A stretch of DNA of 64,000 bases from Roseovarius faecimaris (GCF_009762325.1 NZ_CP034348.1:1122501-1186500), one strand, 5' to 3'. Positions 1 through 9,666 are shown, numbered from the stretch's first letter. Program-made: numbers and translations. Notes: generated by a model from the letters alone, not told the origin.

Positions 1-106
1 AGACCATCTCGAACCGCTTGCCGCCTTCGAGCTTGGGGCGTTCTCTGACATCGGGCGCCGGGTTCGACAGCAGCGCCTCGGTCTTGTCGGAATGGGCATA
101 GGGCAT
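1..106 (-). CDS. uvrB: Excinuclease ABC subunit B, N-terminal fragment
   Basis: The first 35 codons of a minus-strand gene that leaves the window on the left. The peptide starts MPYAHSDKTEALLSNPAP and contains RPKLEGGKRFEMV, which matches the amino end of alphaproteobacterial UvrB just before its helicase domain. UvrB is the damage-verifying subunit of UvrABC nucleotide excision repair. An AGAGGA Shine-Dalgarno lies about 10 bases before the ATG. I see no GTTC-N7-GTTC LexA box in the short upstream region. No catalytic motif is inside the window, so the call rests on the leader-like N terminus alone. Confidence 0.72.
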   Translation of the reverse strand, partial: MPYAHSDKTEALLSNPAPDVRERPKLEGGKRFEMV

Positions 107-291
107 TGGGGGTGTCCTCTGGTTGCCCCCAAAGTTGATGTCTTTGCCGGGTACTTCAAGCCCCTATCCCGGGATCATGACGGAAACTGGCAGGAGCAAG
201 CGGCGCATTCGGGTCCAAGTGTCGCGATTTGATGGCTTGCCGGGGACGCGGGATTTTGGGATAACGGGCACGCTAAAGATGGAGAGCGCCC

Positions 292-603
292 ATGCCCGCA
301 CGGATTTACAAACCGGCCCGTAACGCCATGCAGTCTGGCACGGCCAAGACCAGGCATTGGGTGCTTGAATATGTCTCGGAAACCGCGCGCGCGGTGGACC
401 CGCTGATGGGCTGGACTTCCAACGACGACACGCAGACCCAGGTGCGCCTGCGCTTCGACAGCAAGGAGGCGGCGCTGGATTATGCCCAAGCGCATGGCAT
501 CGACGCCGTGGTGCAGGAGCCGAAGCCGCGCAAGCCCAACATCCGCCCGGGCGGGTATGGCGATAACTTCGCGACCAACCGGCGCGGTGCCTGGACCCAC
601 TGA
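292..603 (+). CDS. NADH-ubiquinone oxidoreductase NDUFS4-type accessory subunit
   Basis: A 103-residue protein with the ETC complex I subunit (NDUFS4, 18 kDa) fold: the TRHWVLEYV strand, the [19 protein letters not shown] core, and the [15 protein letters not shown] helix followed by a Lys/Pro-rich tail. In alphaproteobacteria this is a supernumerary peripheral-arm subunit that helps assemble and stabilise complex I; it has no redox cofactor. GGAG sits 8 bases before the ATG. The gene stands alone between divergent uvrB and ppk2, apart from any nuo operon, as is usual for this subunit. Confidence 0.88.
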   Translation: MPARIYKPARNAMQSGTAKTRHWVLEYVSETARAVDPLMGWTSNDDTQTQVRLRFDSKEAALDYAQAHGIDAVVQEPKPRKPNIRPGGYGDNFATNRRGAWTH

Positions 604-627
604 CGCACATCGGCGGCCCGCTGCGTG

Positions 628-641
628 TTGATCCGGATCAA
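628..641. promoter_or_regulatory. Perfect FNR/FnrL-type box upstream of ppk2
   Basis: TTGATCCGGATCAA is an exact TTGAT-N4-ATCAA inverted repeat. Its centre at 634.5 would place a class II start site near 676; TAGTCT at 664-669 lies exactly where the -10 element would fall (3 of 6 matches to consensus), and CATAAA at 672-677 is an alternative. It sits in the 205-base gap between the complex I subunit gene and ppk2, so it most likely makes ppk2 responsive to oxygen. The box is seen directly; control by FnrL is inferred. Confidence 0.65.
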
Positions 642-808
642 AGCGGCTGCACCCCAAAAATGTTAGTCTTGCATAAAGCGTTTTGACGCCAGACTGGTGC
701 AACGTTGCAGATCGTGTACTGCCGTCCCGCGAAGGGTGGTGTGTGCGCGAACGGCTGCGGCGCAGGCTTGGTGCAGGACGCGTTTTTGTCATTTTTGGGA
801 GAGTGCAT

Positions 809-1741
809 ATGACATCCACAAGCAAGACTGCCACGAAACCCGCCGCGCAGCCTGACCCCATCACCGACGTCGGCCTGCCGGAGATGCCGGAAACTCCGAG
901 TGTCATCGAAGCCTTCGAAACCGGCGAATATCCCTATCAGGTCAAGATGGGGCGTCGGGAATATGAGGAACAGAAGGCACAGCTTCAGGCCGAGCTTCTG
1001 AAAGTGCAGCTCTGGGCGCAGGAGACGGGGGAGAAGTTCGTCTTGCTTTTTGAAGGGCGTGACGCCGCCGGCAAAGGGGGCACGATCAAGCGCTTCACCG
1101 AACATATGAACCCGCGCACCGCCCGCGTCGTGGCGCTCAACAAACCCACGGATGAAGAGCGGGGTCAGTGGTTTTTCCAACGATATATCAATCATTTGCC
1201 CACGTCTGGTGAAATGGTGCTCTATGACCGCTCCTGGTATAACCGTGCCGGTGTGGAACGGGTGATGGGCTTTTGCGAGCCGACGCAATACCTGGAATTC
1301 ATGCGCCAGACGCCTGATTTTGAAAGGATGCTGACCCGCTCGGGCATCCGGCTGTATAAATATTGGTTCTCGGTGACGCAGGACGAACAGCGCCGCCGCT
1401 TCGCCAGCCGTGAAACGGACCCGCTGAAGCAGTGGAAGCTGAGCCCGATCGACAAGGCGAGCCTTGATAAATGGGATGACTACACCGAGGCGAAAGAGGC
1501 GATGTTTTTCTATACGGACACGGCGGATGCGCCCTGGACGGTGATCAAGTCAAATGACAAGAAACGTGCCCGGATCAACTGCATGCGTCATTTCCTGGCC
1601 TCGCTCGACTATCCCGGCAAGGACGAAGAGATTGTTGGCCAGCCCGATCCGCTGATCGTCGCCGCCGCGCATCATGTGATCCACAACAGCCAGCATATTC
1701 TGGGCGCGGCCCTGCATCCGGATCAACGCAAGGCCCGCTGA
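809..1741 (+). CDS. ppk2: Polyphosphate kinase 2
   Basis: A 310-residue PPK2, which transfers phosphate between polyphosphate and nucleotides. Walker A is GRDAAGKGG near residues 83-91, and the Walker B and lid region is VLYDRSWYNRAG near 137-148. FFQRYINHLP, FSVTQDEQRRRF and KWDDYTEAKEAMFFYTDT are family blocks. The ATG at 809 is chosen over an upstream in-frame start at 683 because GGGAGAG lies just before it and the protein then begins with a typical disordered Lys/Pro-rich leader. A perfect FNR-type box lies 170 bases upstream. The single-domain length fits class I PPK2. Confidence 0.93.
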   Translation: MTSTSKTATKPAAQPDPITDVGLPEMPETPSVIEAFETGEYPYQVKMGRREYEEQKAQLQAELLKVQLWAQETGEKFVLLFEGRDAAGKGGTIKRFTEHMNPRTARVVALNKPTDEERGQWFFQRYINHLPTSGEMVLYDRSWYNRAGVERVMGFCEPTQYLEFMRQTPDFERMLTRSGIRLYKYWFSVTQDEQRRRFASRETDPLKQWKLSPIDKASLDKWDDYTEAKEAMFFYTDTADAPWTVIKSNDKKRARINCMRHFLASLDYPGKDEEIVGQPDPLIVAAAHHVIHNSQHILGAALHPDQRKAR

Positions 1742-1823
1742 AAGGCCGGAACGGCGCGTGGCAGGCCCGGGACGCTATCAACCCGAGCTTGTCTAAACAC
1801 GGCCCCCGGCGTAGGGCTGGGGG

Positions 1824-3182
1824 ATGCACTCTCTGACCCATCATATGCGTGCGCATCTGCGCCTTGGTCTGCCGCTGATCGGCAGCCATATCGCGCAGCT
1901 GTCGATCACGCTGACCGATGCGATGATGCTGGGCTGGTACGACGTGGAGACGCTGGGCGCGCAGGTGCTGGCCTCCGAGGTCTTTTTCGTCCTCTTCATC
2001 TTCGGCTCGGGTTTCGCACTGGCGGTGATGCCCATGGTCGCCTCGGCGGAGGCCGCGGGCGACGGTGCGCAGGTGCGACGGGTCACGCGCATGGGGGCCT
2101 GGGCCTCGGTGCTTTTCGGGCTGGCGATCCTGCCGGTGTTCCTGTCGGGGCGGGCGATGTTCCTGGCGCTGGGACAAGAGCCGCTGATCGCCGATCTGGG
2201 TGGGGCTTATCTGGCCATTGCGGGGTTCGGGATCATCCCGGCGTTGCTGGTTATGGTGCTCAAATCGTTCCTGTCTGCCCTGGAGCGCACGCAGATCGTG
2301 CTGTGGGTCACGGTCGGGGCGGTCGGGCTGAACATGGTGCTGAACTATGCGCTGATCTTCGGCAACTGGGGAATGCCCGAGCTGGGGATCCGGGGTGCGG
2401 CGATTGCGTCAGTCGCGGTCAACACCGCGTCCTTCCTGGCCCTGGCGCTCTATGCTGCGCGCAAGACACCGGAACATGCCCTGTTTCAGCGGGTCTGGCG
2501 GCCGGATTGGGAGGCGTTCGGGCAGGTGTTTCGCCTTGGCGCGCCCATTGGGGTAACCATGCTGGCCGAATCCGCGCTGTTCATGGCGTCCTCGATCATG
2601 ATGGGCTGGATCAGCGCGCTGGCGCTGGCGGCCCACGGGATCGCTCTGATGATCGCGTCGGTGACCTTCATGCTTTATCTCGGGCTTGCCAATGCCGCGA
2701 CGGTGCGTGCCGGTCAGGCCTGGGGGCTGCGCGACATTGCCAATCTCCGGCAAGGGGCCAAGGCGGTGACCTTGCTTGTGGGCGGAATTGCGGTGGTGAC
2801 CGTGACAATCTTCCTGACCATGCCCGAGCCCCTGATCATTCTCTTCATGGACCCCGATGAACCCAATCGCGAGGCGGTGCTGGCGATGGGTGTCGTTCTG
2901 ATGGCCGGAGCGGCGCTGTTTCAGTTCATGGATGCGGCACAAGCGCTGGCGCTCGGGTTGCTGCGCGGGGTGCATGACACAAAGGTGCCGATGTGGATCG
3001 CCGCGTTCAGCTATTGGTGCGTGGGAGTAACAGCCAGCTATGTGCTGGGATTCACTCTTGATCTGGGCGGGATCGGCATCTGGCTGGGTCTTGCCATCGG
3101 GCTTGCCTTTGCTGCGGTGCTGCTGATGGGGCGGTTCTGGATCTGGACCGCGCGTTCAGACCGGATGGCGGCTGTGGGGTGA
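1824..3182 (+). CDS. MATE family efflux transporter
   Basis: A 452-residue integral membrane protein with about 12 hydrophobic segments in two halves, starting with the MATE N-terminal motif LGLPLIGSHIAQLSITLTDAMMLGWYD. The family exports drugs or metabolites in exchange for Na+ or H+. A G-rich Shine-Dalgarno directly precedes the ATG. It follows ppk2 by 82 bases and converges with the next minus-strand gene. The substrate cannot be told from sequence. It resembles the NorM-type branch more than DinF or polysaccharide flippases. Confidence 0.9.
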   Translation: MHSLTHHMRAHLRLGLPLIGSHIAQLSITLTDAMMLGWYDVETLGAQVLASEVFFVLFIFGSGFALAVMPMVASAEAAGDGAQVRRVTRMGAWASVLFGLAILPVFLSGRAMFLALGQEPLIADLGGAYLAIAGFGIIPALLVMVLKSFLSALERTQIVLWVTVGAVGLNMVLNYALIFGNWGMPELGIRGAAIASVAVNTASFLALALYAARKTPEHALFQRVWRPDWEAFGQVFRLGAPIGVTMLAESALFMASSIMMGWISALALAAHGIALMIASVTFMLYLGLANAATVRAGQAWGLRDIANLRQGAKAVTLLVGGIAVVTVTIFLTMPEPLIILFMDPDEPNREAVLAMGVVLMAGAALFQFMDAAQALALGLLRGVHDTKVPMWIAAFSYWCVGVTASYVLGFTLDLGGIGIWLGLAIGLAFAAVLLMGRFWIWTARSDRMAAVG

Positions 3183-3201
3183 ACCCCCAGGCTGCACAAC
3201 T

Positions 3202-3618
3202 TTAGTCTTCGCCCTTGTCGCGCCCGGAAAGAAGGCGATCGGCCTTCTTGCGCACCAGCACGCTGCGCAGGTCGTGCATGGCCAGCAGAAGCGCGTCGCT
3301 GACATTCTCCAGATCCTCGTCCGAGGCCTTGGACTGCGCCCAGTGGGTCGTCTGGTTCAGGTAATCCACCGCCCGGTGAATGTCGTCGATATCGCGCGCG
3401 GCCAGAAGTGCGGTGCGCTCCGCCATCCATTCTTCGATGACGGCCATATCCTGATCGCTCAGCTCCCGCTCGCCATGGGCCTTGATCTGACCGTTGCGGA
3501 TGTTGACCACGGCGATCTGGTCCATATCGATCCGGCGCTGTCTGTTCTCGGTGTCCACGCGAAAGACGAAGGCACCGTTTTCACGCACGCGAAAGTAGTA
3601 ATCGGGCAGATCGGACAT
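3202..3618 (-). CDS. Conserved hypothetical protein
   Basis: A 138-residue soluble protein whose family I cannot name. It has an N-terminal beta-rich section (YYFRVRENGAFVFRV, QIAVVNIRNGQIKAHG) and a helical C-terminal half, and it ends with the charged segment RKKADRLLSGRDKGED. There is no signal peptide, membrane segment or cysteine cluster. The Shine-Dalgarno is weak, so the start is less certain. It lies between the convergent MATE gene and the aminotransferase gene, which is read in the same direction. Codon use matches the neighbours, so it is probably a real lineage-conserved gene. Confidence 0.72.
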   Translation of the reverse strand: MSDLPDYYFRVRENGAFVFRVDTENRQRRIDMDQIAVVNIRNGQIKAHGERELSDQDMAVIEEWMAERTALLAARDIDDIHRAVDYLNQTTHWAQSKASDEDLENVSDALLLAMHDLRSVLVRKKADRLLSGRDKGED

Positions 3619-3748
3619 GGGGATATTGGCGCTCGTGATTGGACCTCTTCCAGACCATGCCTTGCCTGTGATGGATTTTCAACACATGCGTTAACCCTGC
3701 GCGGGAATGCGCGCTTGGCCCCGAGGGCGGCCCTGCGGACAGGATCCG

Positions 3749-4975
<1,227 letters not shown>

Positions 4976-5039
4976 TTACGCCCCCTATTATGTAGAGATG
5001 TCGGCCGCATCAAGCGGCATAAAATGAGAGGAGACCCCA

Positions 5040-5441
5040 ATGAACACGCAACCTCAGGACGATTGGTACGATCCCGAGGCCACCACTTTCGGCGATCGCC
5101 TGTCGGGCGCGCGGGAAGAGGCGGGAATGACCCAGCAAGAACTGGCACAGCGTTTGGGGGTGAAAATCAAGACACTCAAGGCGTGGGAAGATGATCTGTC
5201 AGAGCCCCGCGCGAACAAGCTCTCGATGATGGCGGGTATGCTGAATGTATCGCTCTCTTGGTTGCTCACCGGCGAGGGCGAAGGGCCGATGGACCCCGCG
5301 ATCGGAGATTTGTCGCCCGATGTGAATATGCTGCTGGAAGAGTTCCGCGATTTGCAGAACCAGATGGCGGCCACCAGCGACCGGCTGGGGCGGCTCGAGC
5401 GCGAACTGCGCAGCACGCTCAAGGTGGAAGCGATTGACTGA
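5040..5441 (+). CDS. XRE-family helix-turn-helix regulator
   Basis: A 133-residue protein with a Cro/C1-type HTH near residues 18-75 (GDRLSGAREEAGMTQQELAQ, then VKIKTLKAWEDDLSEP) and a C-terminal heptad-like segment (MLLEEFRDLQNQMAATSDRLGRLERELRS) that should form a coiled coil for dimerisation. Its 3' end overlaps the next gene, sdhE, by 8 bases, so the two are translationally coupled. The gene is divergent from aatA across about 90 bases. The target is unknown; autoregulation is a reasonable guess. Confidence 0.88.
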   Translation: MNTQPQDDWYDPEATTFGDRLSGAREEAGMTQQELAQRLGVKIKTLKAWEDDLSEPRANKLSMMAGMLNVSLSWLLTGEGEGPMDPAIGDLSPDVNMLLEEFRDLQNQMAATSDRLGRLERELRSTLKVEAID

Positions 5442-5700
5442 AACCGAAGAGACGCGGCTCAAGCGGCTGCGCATGCGCTCGATGCGGCGCGGGATCAAGG
5501 AGATGGATATCATCCTGACCCGCTTTGCCGATGCGCGGCTGGCTGCGATGTCCTCCGGGGAACTCGATGTCTATGAGCGCCTGCTTGAGGAAAACGACCA
5601 GGATCTCTACCAGTGGGTGACAGGGCAGGCCCCGTCACCCGAAGATCTCAGCGCGCTCATTGATGATATCGCCTCTCTGGTAGAGGCGCGCCAGGGCTGA
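5434..5700 (+). CDS. sdhE: FAD assembly factor SdhE (succinate dehydrogenase flavinylation)
   Basis: An 88-residue SdhE/Sdh5 protein that promotes covalent FAD attachment to the SdhA flavoprotein. The signature RGxxE is R19-G-I-K-E23 in RSMRRGIKEMD, and the rest (LEENDQDLYQWVTGQ) matches the small helical fold. The start is a TTG that overlaps the end of the upstream HTH gene, with GGTGGAAG before it. The next in-frame start, an ATG at 5473, would cut into the basic N-terminal helix. Coupling to the HTH gene is notable because no sdh genes are in the window. Confidence 0.9.
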   Translation: MTETEETRLKRLRMRSMRRGIKEMDIILTRFADARLAAMSSGELDVYERLLEENDQDLYQWVTGQAPSPEDLSALIDDIASLVEARQG

Positions 5701-5721
5701 CACCAAGTGCATGGCATTTTA

Positions 5722-5756
5722 TGCGTTATTGCCTCGGTTTAACTGATTATTACGCA
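5722..5756. promoter_or_regulatory. Imperfect inverted repeat upstream of the MarR-type gene
   Basis: TGCGTTAT at 5722-5729 and ATTACGCA at 5749-5756 form an 8-base inverted repeat with one mismatch. The surroundings are AT-rich, unlike the flanking coding DNA. The position, about 45-80 bases before the MarR-type start codon, suits an autoregulatory operator. That role is an inference. Confidence 0.35.
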
Positions 5757-5768
5757 ATTTGAGTCACG

Positions 5769-5797
5769 GTCTCGTCTGAGCAGCATCAGACGGAGAC
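5769..5797 (+). promoter_or_regulatory. Hairpin that sequesters the MarR-gene Shine-Dalgarno
   Basis: GTCTCGTCTGA at 5769-5779 pairs with TCAGACGGAGAC at 5786-5797, giving 11 base pairs with a single bulged G and a 6-base loop. The 3' arm contains the ribosome binding site CGGAGAC for the ATG at 5802. If the hairpin forms in the mRNA it would hide the site, suggesting translational control. Pairing is read from sequence; the role is inferred. Confidence 0.5.
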
Positions 5798-5801
5798 GGA
5801 T

Positions 5802-6302
5802 ATGAGTGTGCATTCGGATATCAGCCCCCCGGTGGATCAACGGAGTTTCATGGCGGGCTATCTCGATGCGTTGGCCCTGGTGGAGCGTCTGCACCGCCTG
5901 TTGCTCGACGTGATCAAGGATGAGTTTGAACGGGTCAATGTGCTGGAGATCAACGCCGTTCAGGCGCTTTTGTTGTTCAACATCGGCGAAAATGAAGTGA
6001 CCGCGGGCGAGCTGAAGACGCGCGGCTACTATCAGGGCTCCAATGTCAGCTATAATCTGAAGAAGCTGGTGGAGATGGGCTATATGCATCATCAGCGCTG
6101 TGATGTGGACCGCCGCTCGGTCCGGGTCCGGCTGACAGAGAAGGGCCGCGGAGTGCGCGATGTGGTGGCCCATCTTTTTGAACGTCATGCGGAAGGGCTG
6201 CAATCCAAAGGGGTCCTTGGCGCGGATGGCATCGACCAGATCACCGGCTCCCTGCGCCGGGTCGAACGCTATTGGACCGACCAGATCCGCTATATCTACT
6301 GA
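5802..6302 (+). CDS. ldtR: MarR-family winged-helix regulator, LdtR-like
   Basis: A 166-residue MarR-type regulator. The block RLHRLLLDVIKDEFERVNVLEINAVQALLLFNIGENEVTAGELKTRGYYQGSNVSYNLKKLVEMGYM, written here only as family identity, is strongly conserved among alphaproteobacterial LdtR proteins. These control L,D-transpeptidase genes and envelope stress tolerance. The wing lies near RCDVDRRSVRVRLTEKG. No L,D-transpeptidase gene is in this window. The Shine-Dalgarno is buried in a hairpin and an inverted repeat lies further upstream. The gene ends 7 bases inside the convergent DUF1194 gene. Confidence 0.82.
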   Translation: MSVHSDISPPVDQRSFMAGYLDALALVERLHRLLLDVIKDEFERVNVLEINAVQALLLFNIGENEVTAGELKTRGYYQGSNVSYNLKKLVEMGYMHHQRCDVDRRSVRVRLTEKGRGVRDVVAHLFERHAEGLQSKGVLGADGIDQITGSLRRVERYWTDQIRYIY

Positions 6303-7015
6303 GGCAAAGACGACAGGGCAGGCGGGCTGATCTCACGCAGAAGCTTGCGTTTCATGGCCTCCGCAAAATCGGCATGATCAATGGCAACCTCGGCAAAGGC
6401 CCCGGGGCCGCGCAGCACAAAGCTGCGGAAATAGCTTTCGAGCGATTTCACGTTATGCAGGTTCTTCGAGGTGTTCGAGCGGCTATGCAGCCCGATCACG
6501 AGGGCGTTGACGACGATATCGCCCAGTTGCTCATCAGTGATGTCGGTGGGGTGCTTTCCCACATTCGCAGGCCCATCGCCTGAAATATCCAGAGTTTTCT
6601 GCCAGCACCCCGCCTGCTGCGCGAGGGCATCCGCACCAAACAGCATGGCCGGGCTGATCGCGGTGGCCGGGTCATTGATATGCGCACTCTGCGTGGTCCG
6701 GAGCCGGTTGGCCACGGCAAAGATCTGATCCTGCGTGGTCAGTTCCGTCCAGTCCAGCAGGACCCGTTGCTCGTAAAGCCCGCTCCATTCATAGATAAAA
6801 AGCCGGATCGGCGCGTCTGGCATCGCAAGGATGGCGGCCTGAACCTCGGGCGTGCTCAGCGCATGGGCCAGCCCGTCCAGTTGCAGGCGGTACTCCGTCG
6901 CATCGACTGACCCAGAGACATCAAGCGCCAACGCCAGGGCCTGGCGACAGGCGGCTTCGGCGCTTTGCACACCAAGACCGACCAGTACCGCAAAGGCGCG
7001 CAAGACCGGCGTCAT
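6296..7015 (-). CDS. DUF1194 von Willebrand factor A-like protein, copy 2
   Basis: A 239-residue DUF1194 protein with a short hydrophobic N-terminal signal (VLRAFAVLVGLGVQSAEAA). Next come a MIDAS-like DVSGS at residues 32-36, the YEWSG motif near residue 74, and DISGDGPANVG, all typical of this secreted vWA family. The function is unknown; a metal-dependent protein-binding role outside the cytoplasm is inferred from the fold. It overlaps the upstream paralogue by 4 bases (ATGA), so the pair is co-translated. The two proteins are clearly related but diverged, so the duplication is old. Confidence 0.85.
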   Translation of the reverse strand: MTPVLRAFAVLVGLGVQSAEAACRQALALALDVSGSVDATEYRLQLDGLAHALSTPEVQAAILAMPDAPIRLFIYEWSGLYEQRVLLDWTELTTQDQIFAVANRLRTTQSAHINDPATAISPAMLFGADALAQQAGCWQKTLDISGDGPANVGKHPTDITDEQLGDIVVNALVIGLHSRSNTSKNLHNVKSLESYFRSFVLRGPGAFAEVAIDHADFAEAMKRKLLREISPPALSSLPQ

Positions 7016-7776
7016 CCCTCGTTGTCCGGATCGGAATGCGATGCAGATCCCAGGGTGATATCATTGACTTCGCGATATAATTTCTTGGTCATGGCATCCC
7101 TGAAATCGTCAAAGCTCTGCGCGGCAATTACAAAGGCATTGGTCCCGCGCAGGATCTGGCTTTGATAGTAATGCAGCACATCCACGTCCTGTGTGAGGAT
7201 CGCCAGCCCGTTCACCGTCACCCCGTCAAAGGGGAAATTGGCATAGGCTTCCTCTGCGCCATAGCCATAATTGTTGACCCCATCGCCCGACACATCAAGC
7301 ACCTTGCGTGTACAATCCGGAGACCGTCTGAGCAGGGTGGCGCCATAGCCGAGCGCCTGGCCCACCGCGGTTGGAAAATCGTCATGGCTGCGCTCCATTC
7401 TGGCCAGGATACGCACGGCCTCGTCAATGTCCTCGTGACTGCGCAGCAAGGTCCAGTCGAGGTGCAGCTTCTGCTGGTTGAAACCGCTCCATTCATAGAC
7501 CGCAAGCGCCACATCGCCGCGCGCCCCTGCAAGGATCGCGTGACGTACATCCGGCGCGTCCAATGCCGCGGCAAGCCCGACCCGCTGCAGATCATATTCC
7601 AGCGCATCCACCGAAGAGGAGACATCGAGCGCCAGCGCCAGCGCCAGCCGACACCGGTCCTGCGCCTTTACGGATTGGGCCAGGACGATATCTTCCGCCC
7701 AGGCCGCGGCACTCATCCCCAGCAGCAAAAGCAGCGCGGCCCTTACCAATGGCCTGTGTTCTCCATGCTGGCCCAT
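7012..7776 (-). CDS. DUF1194 von Willebrand factor A-like protein, copy 1
   Basis: A secreted DUF1194 paralogue of the following gene: DVSSS MIDAS motif, YEWSGFNQQ, DVSGDGVNNYG. The span given starts at an ATG, but a TTG at 7749, overlapping the stop region of the glyoxalase gene, would give [18 protein letters not shown], a cleaner signal peptide without the polar leader, and is just as likely. GGAG lies 13 bases upstream of that TTG. The gene is in an overlapping run gloA-like, DUF1194, DUF1194. No biochemical role is known for the family. Confidence 0.84.
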   Translation of the reverse strand: MGQHGEHRPLVRAALLLLLGMSAAAWAEDIVLAQSVKAQDRCRLALALALDVSSSVDALEYDLQRVGLAAALDAPDVRHAILAGARGDVALAVYEWSGFNQQKLHLDWTLLRSHEDIDEAVRILARMERSHDDFPTAVGQALGYGATLLRRSPDCTRKVLDVSGDGVNNYGYGAEEAYANFPFDGVTVNGLAILTQDVDVLHYYQSQILRGTNAFVIAAQSFDDFRDAMTKKLYREVNDITLGSASHSDPDNEG

Positions 7777-8171
7777 GGCTCTTGCGGGGGCAGGTTCTCG
7801 CCCTCCTGCAACAGCTCGATAGAGATATTGTCAGGGCTGCGCACAAAAGCCATATGCCCGTCGCGTGGGGGGCGGTTGATCGTCACTCCATTGTCCATAA
7901 GGGTCTGACATATCTCGTAAATATTATCCACGCGATAGGCGAGATGGCCAAAATGGCGGCTGTCGGAGGGCAGGCCTTCATCGCCGTCCCAGTTATAGGT
8001 CAGCTCGACCGGGCAGTCCTCTTGTCCCGGAGGGGCCATGAAGACCAGCGTAAACCGCCCGCCCTCGTTATCCCAACGCCGGGTTTCCTTCAGGCCGAGC
8101 AGTTCGAAAAACGCCATGGATTTTTCCAGGTCCTTCACCCGCACCATCGTATGTAGATATCGCAATGCCAT
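7743..8171 (-). CDS. gloA: Glyoxalase I / VOC-family lyase
   Basis: A 142-residue vicinal-oxygen-chelate protein with two beta-alpha-beta-beta-beta repeats. The four metal ligands of glyoxalase I appear as H7 (RYLHTMVRV), E56 (CPVELTYNW), H76 (HFGHLAYRV) and E119 (ISIELLQ). It would isomerise the methylglyoxal-glutathione hemithioacetal to S-lactoylglutathione in the cytoplasm. It is the first gene of the minus-strand run that continues into the two DUF1194 genes, with which it has no obvious functional link. It is divergent from thyA. Confidence 0.9.
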   Translation of the reverse strand: MALRYLHTMVRVKDLEKSMAFFELLGLKETRRWDNEGGRFTLVFMAPPGQEDCPVELTYNWDGDEGLPSDSRHFGHLAYRVDNIYEICQTLMDNGVTINRPPRDGHMAFVRSPDNISIELLQEGENLPPQEPWASMENTGHW

Positions 8172-8294
8172 TACTCTCTCCTATTTATTCATCATGATCC
8201 TAAGCCCTTTGCGGCCTTCGTCCAGCCGGCATTTTGCTCTGGCGGTCGGCCGCGCACCTGTCTTATCGTGCAGGCAAAGCAAAGGAGGCCCCGC

Positions 8295-9086
8295 GTGCAG
8301 CAATATCACGACGCCCTGCGCACCGTGCTCGATCATGGTGAAAAAAGCACCGACCGGACCGGCACCGGAACCCTCTCGTATTTCGGCCTGCAAAGCCGTT
8401 ATCCGCTTGCCGATGGTTTTCCTCTCGTGACCACGAAAAAGCTGCATCTGCGCTCCATCGTGCATGAGCTTCTTTGGTTTCTGTCAGGGGACACGAATAT
8501 TCGCTACCTGCAGGAAAACGGCGTGACGATCTGGGATGAGTGGGCCGATGAAAACGGCGATCTTGGCCCGGTTTATGGTCATCAATGGCGGCATTTCCCG
8601 ACAGCGGCGGGCGAAGTGGATCAGATCGCCAAGCTGGTCGAGGCCATCCAGAAGACGCCCGACAGCCGCCGCCTGATCGTTTCGGCCTGGAACCCGGGGG
8701 AGGTGGATCAGATGGCGCTGCCGCCGTGCCATACGCTTTGGCAGGTGCGCATCACCGGGGGAAAACTGCATTTGCAGCTTTATCAGCGGTCAGCCGATAT
8801 GTTCCTCGGTGTGCCGTTCAACATCGCCTCTTACGCGCTGTTGCTGGCGATGCTGGCGCATGTGACGGGCTATGAACCCGGGGACTTCGTTCATTCTATT
8901 GGCGACGCGCATATTTACTCCAACCACATGGAGCAGGTCGAAACTCAGCTCGCACGGACACCCGGTCCCCTGCCAACCCTTCGTATCAAGCGCGATGTGG
9001 GGTCTATCTTTGATTTTCGGTATGACGATTTCGAATTCGAAGGCTACGCGCCGCAGCCCGCCATCAAGGCGCCGGTGGCGGTATGA
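8295..9086 (+). CDS. thyA: Thymidylate synthase
   Basis: A 263-residue ThyA that makes dTMP from dUMP using methylene-tetrahydrofolate. The catalytic cysteine is C145 in LPPCHTLWQ. Other conserved blocks are [44 protein letters not shown] and GDAHIYSNH. The GTG at 8295 is preferred to an in-frame ATG at 8268 because a near-perfect AAAGGAGG is at 8281-8288; this also gives the usual ThyA length. It overlaps folA by 4 bases, the classical thyA-folA pair in which FolA recycles the dihydrofolate ThyA releases. Confidence 0.97.
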   Translation: MQQYHDALRTVLDHGEKSTDRTGTGTLSYFGLQSRYPLADGFPLVTTKKLHLRSIVHELLWFLSGDTNIRYLQENGVTIWDEWADENGDLGPVYGHQWRHFPTAAGEVDQIAKLVEAIQKTPDSRRLIVSAWNPGEVDQMALPPCHTLWQVRITGGKLHLQLYQRSADMFLGVPFNIASYALLLAMLAHVTGYEPGDFVHSIGDAHIYSNHMEQVETQLARTPGPLPTLRIKRDVGSIFDFRYDDFEFEGYAPQPAIKAPVAV

Positions 9087-9562
9087 TCACGCTGGTGGTC
9101 GCGCGAGCCCGCAACGGGGCGATTGGCAAGGAGGGGGATATACCCTGGCATGCGCCCGAGGATCTTCGGGCGTTTCAGCGTGAAACCATGGGGGGTGCGC
9201 TGATCATGGGGCGCCGCACCTGGGAAAGTTTGCCGGTCAAGCCATTGAAGGGGCGTATGAATTCCGTGATTTCACGCGATGCGTCGCTGACCGAGCATGT
9301 GTTTGACAGTGTCGAAGCGGCGGTGATCGCGAGCTATGGCGCAGGCTATACGCGCGTGTACGGGATCGGCGGGGCGCGCATTTATGAGGAAATGCTGCCC
9401 CTGGCACACAGGCTCTTGCTGACCGAGGTTGAGCTTGACGTGCCGGACGCTGACGCGTTCTTCCCTCCTATTGACGAGGGCGAATGGGTCGAAGCCCGGC
9501 GCACATTGCTGCGCGAGGACGGCCCGCCCTGCCTCTTGCGCGACCTTATCCGCCGCCCGTAA
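9083..9562 (+). CDS. folA: Dihydrofolate reductase
   Basis: A 159-residue FolA that reduces dihydrofolate with NADPH. It begins [21 protein letters not shown], followed by [15 protein letters not shown] with the catalytic acidic residue, [11 protein letters not shown], and the NADPH-loop sequence [14 protein letters not shown]. The ATG overlaps the thyA stop (ATGA), so translation is coupled. A GC-rich hairpin follows directly at 9564-9591. Confidence 0.97.
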   Translation: MITLVVARARNGAIGKEGDIPWHAPEDLRAFQRETMGGALIMGRRTWESLPVKPLKGRMNSVISRDASLTEHVFDSVEAAVIASYGAGYTRVYGIGGARIYEEMLPLAHRLLLTEVELDVPDADAFFPPIDEGEWVEARRTLLREDGPPCLLRDLIRRP

Positions 9563-9563
9563 A

Positions 9564-9591
9564 CCCCCGGACCCAAAGCCCTGACCGGGGG
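9564..9591 (+). terminator. Possible hairpin terminator after folA
   Basis: CCCCCGG at 9564-9570 pairs with CCGGGGG at 9585-9591 around a 14-base loop, starting 2 bases after the folA stop. There is no T-run afterwards, so termination would be weak or Rho-assisted. Confidence 0.35.
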
Positions 9592-9599
9592 GATAAAAA

Positions 9600-9627
9600 T
9601 TGACATGTGGCCGGGCATACGTACCAT
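9600..9627 (+). promoter_or_regulatory. Sigma-70-type promoter for the small secreted protein
   Basis: A perfect -35 TTGACA (9600-9605) is followed after 16 bases by TACCAT (9622-9627, 4 of 6 to TATAAT). The start codon at 9667 lies about 40 bases downstream. Confidence 0.55.
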
Positions 9628-9666
9628 GACAGCACGTCAGGATTACCACCAGTTGATGAGGGACAC

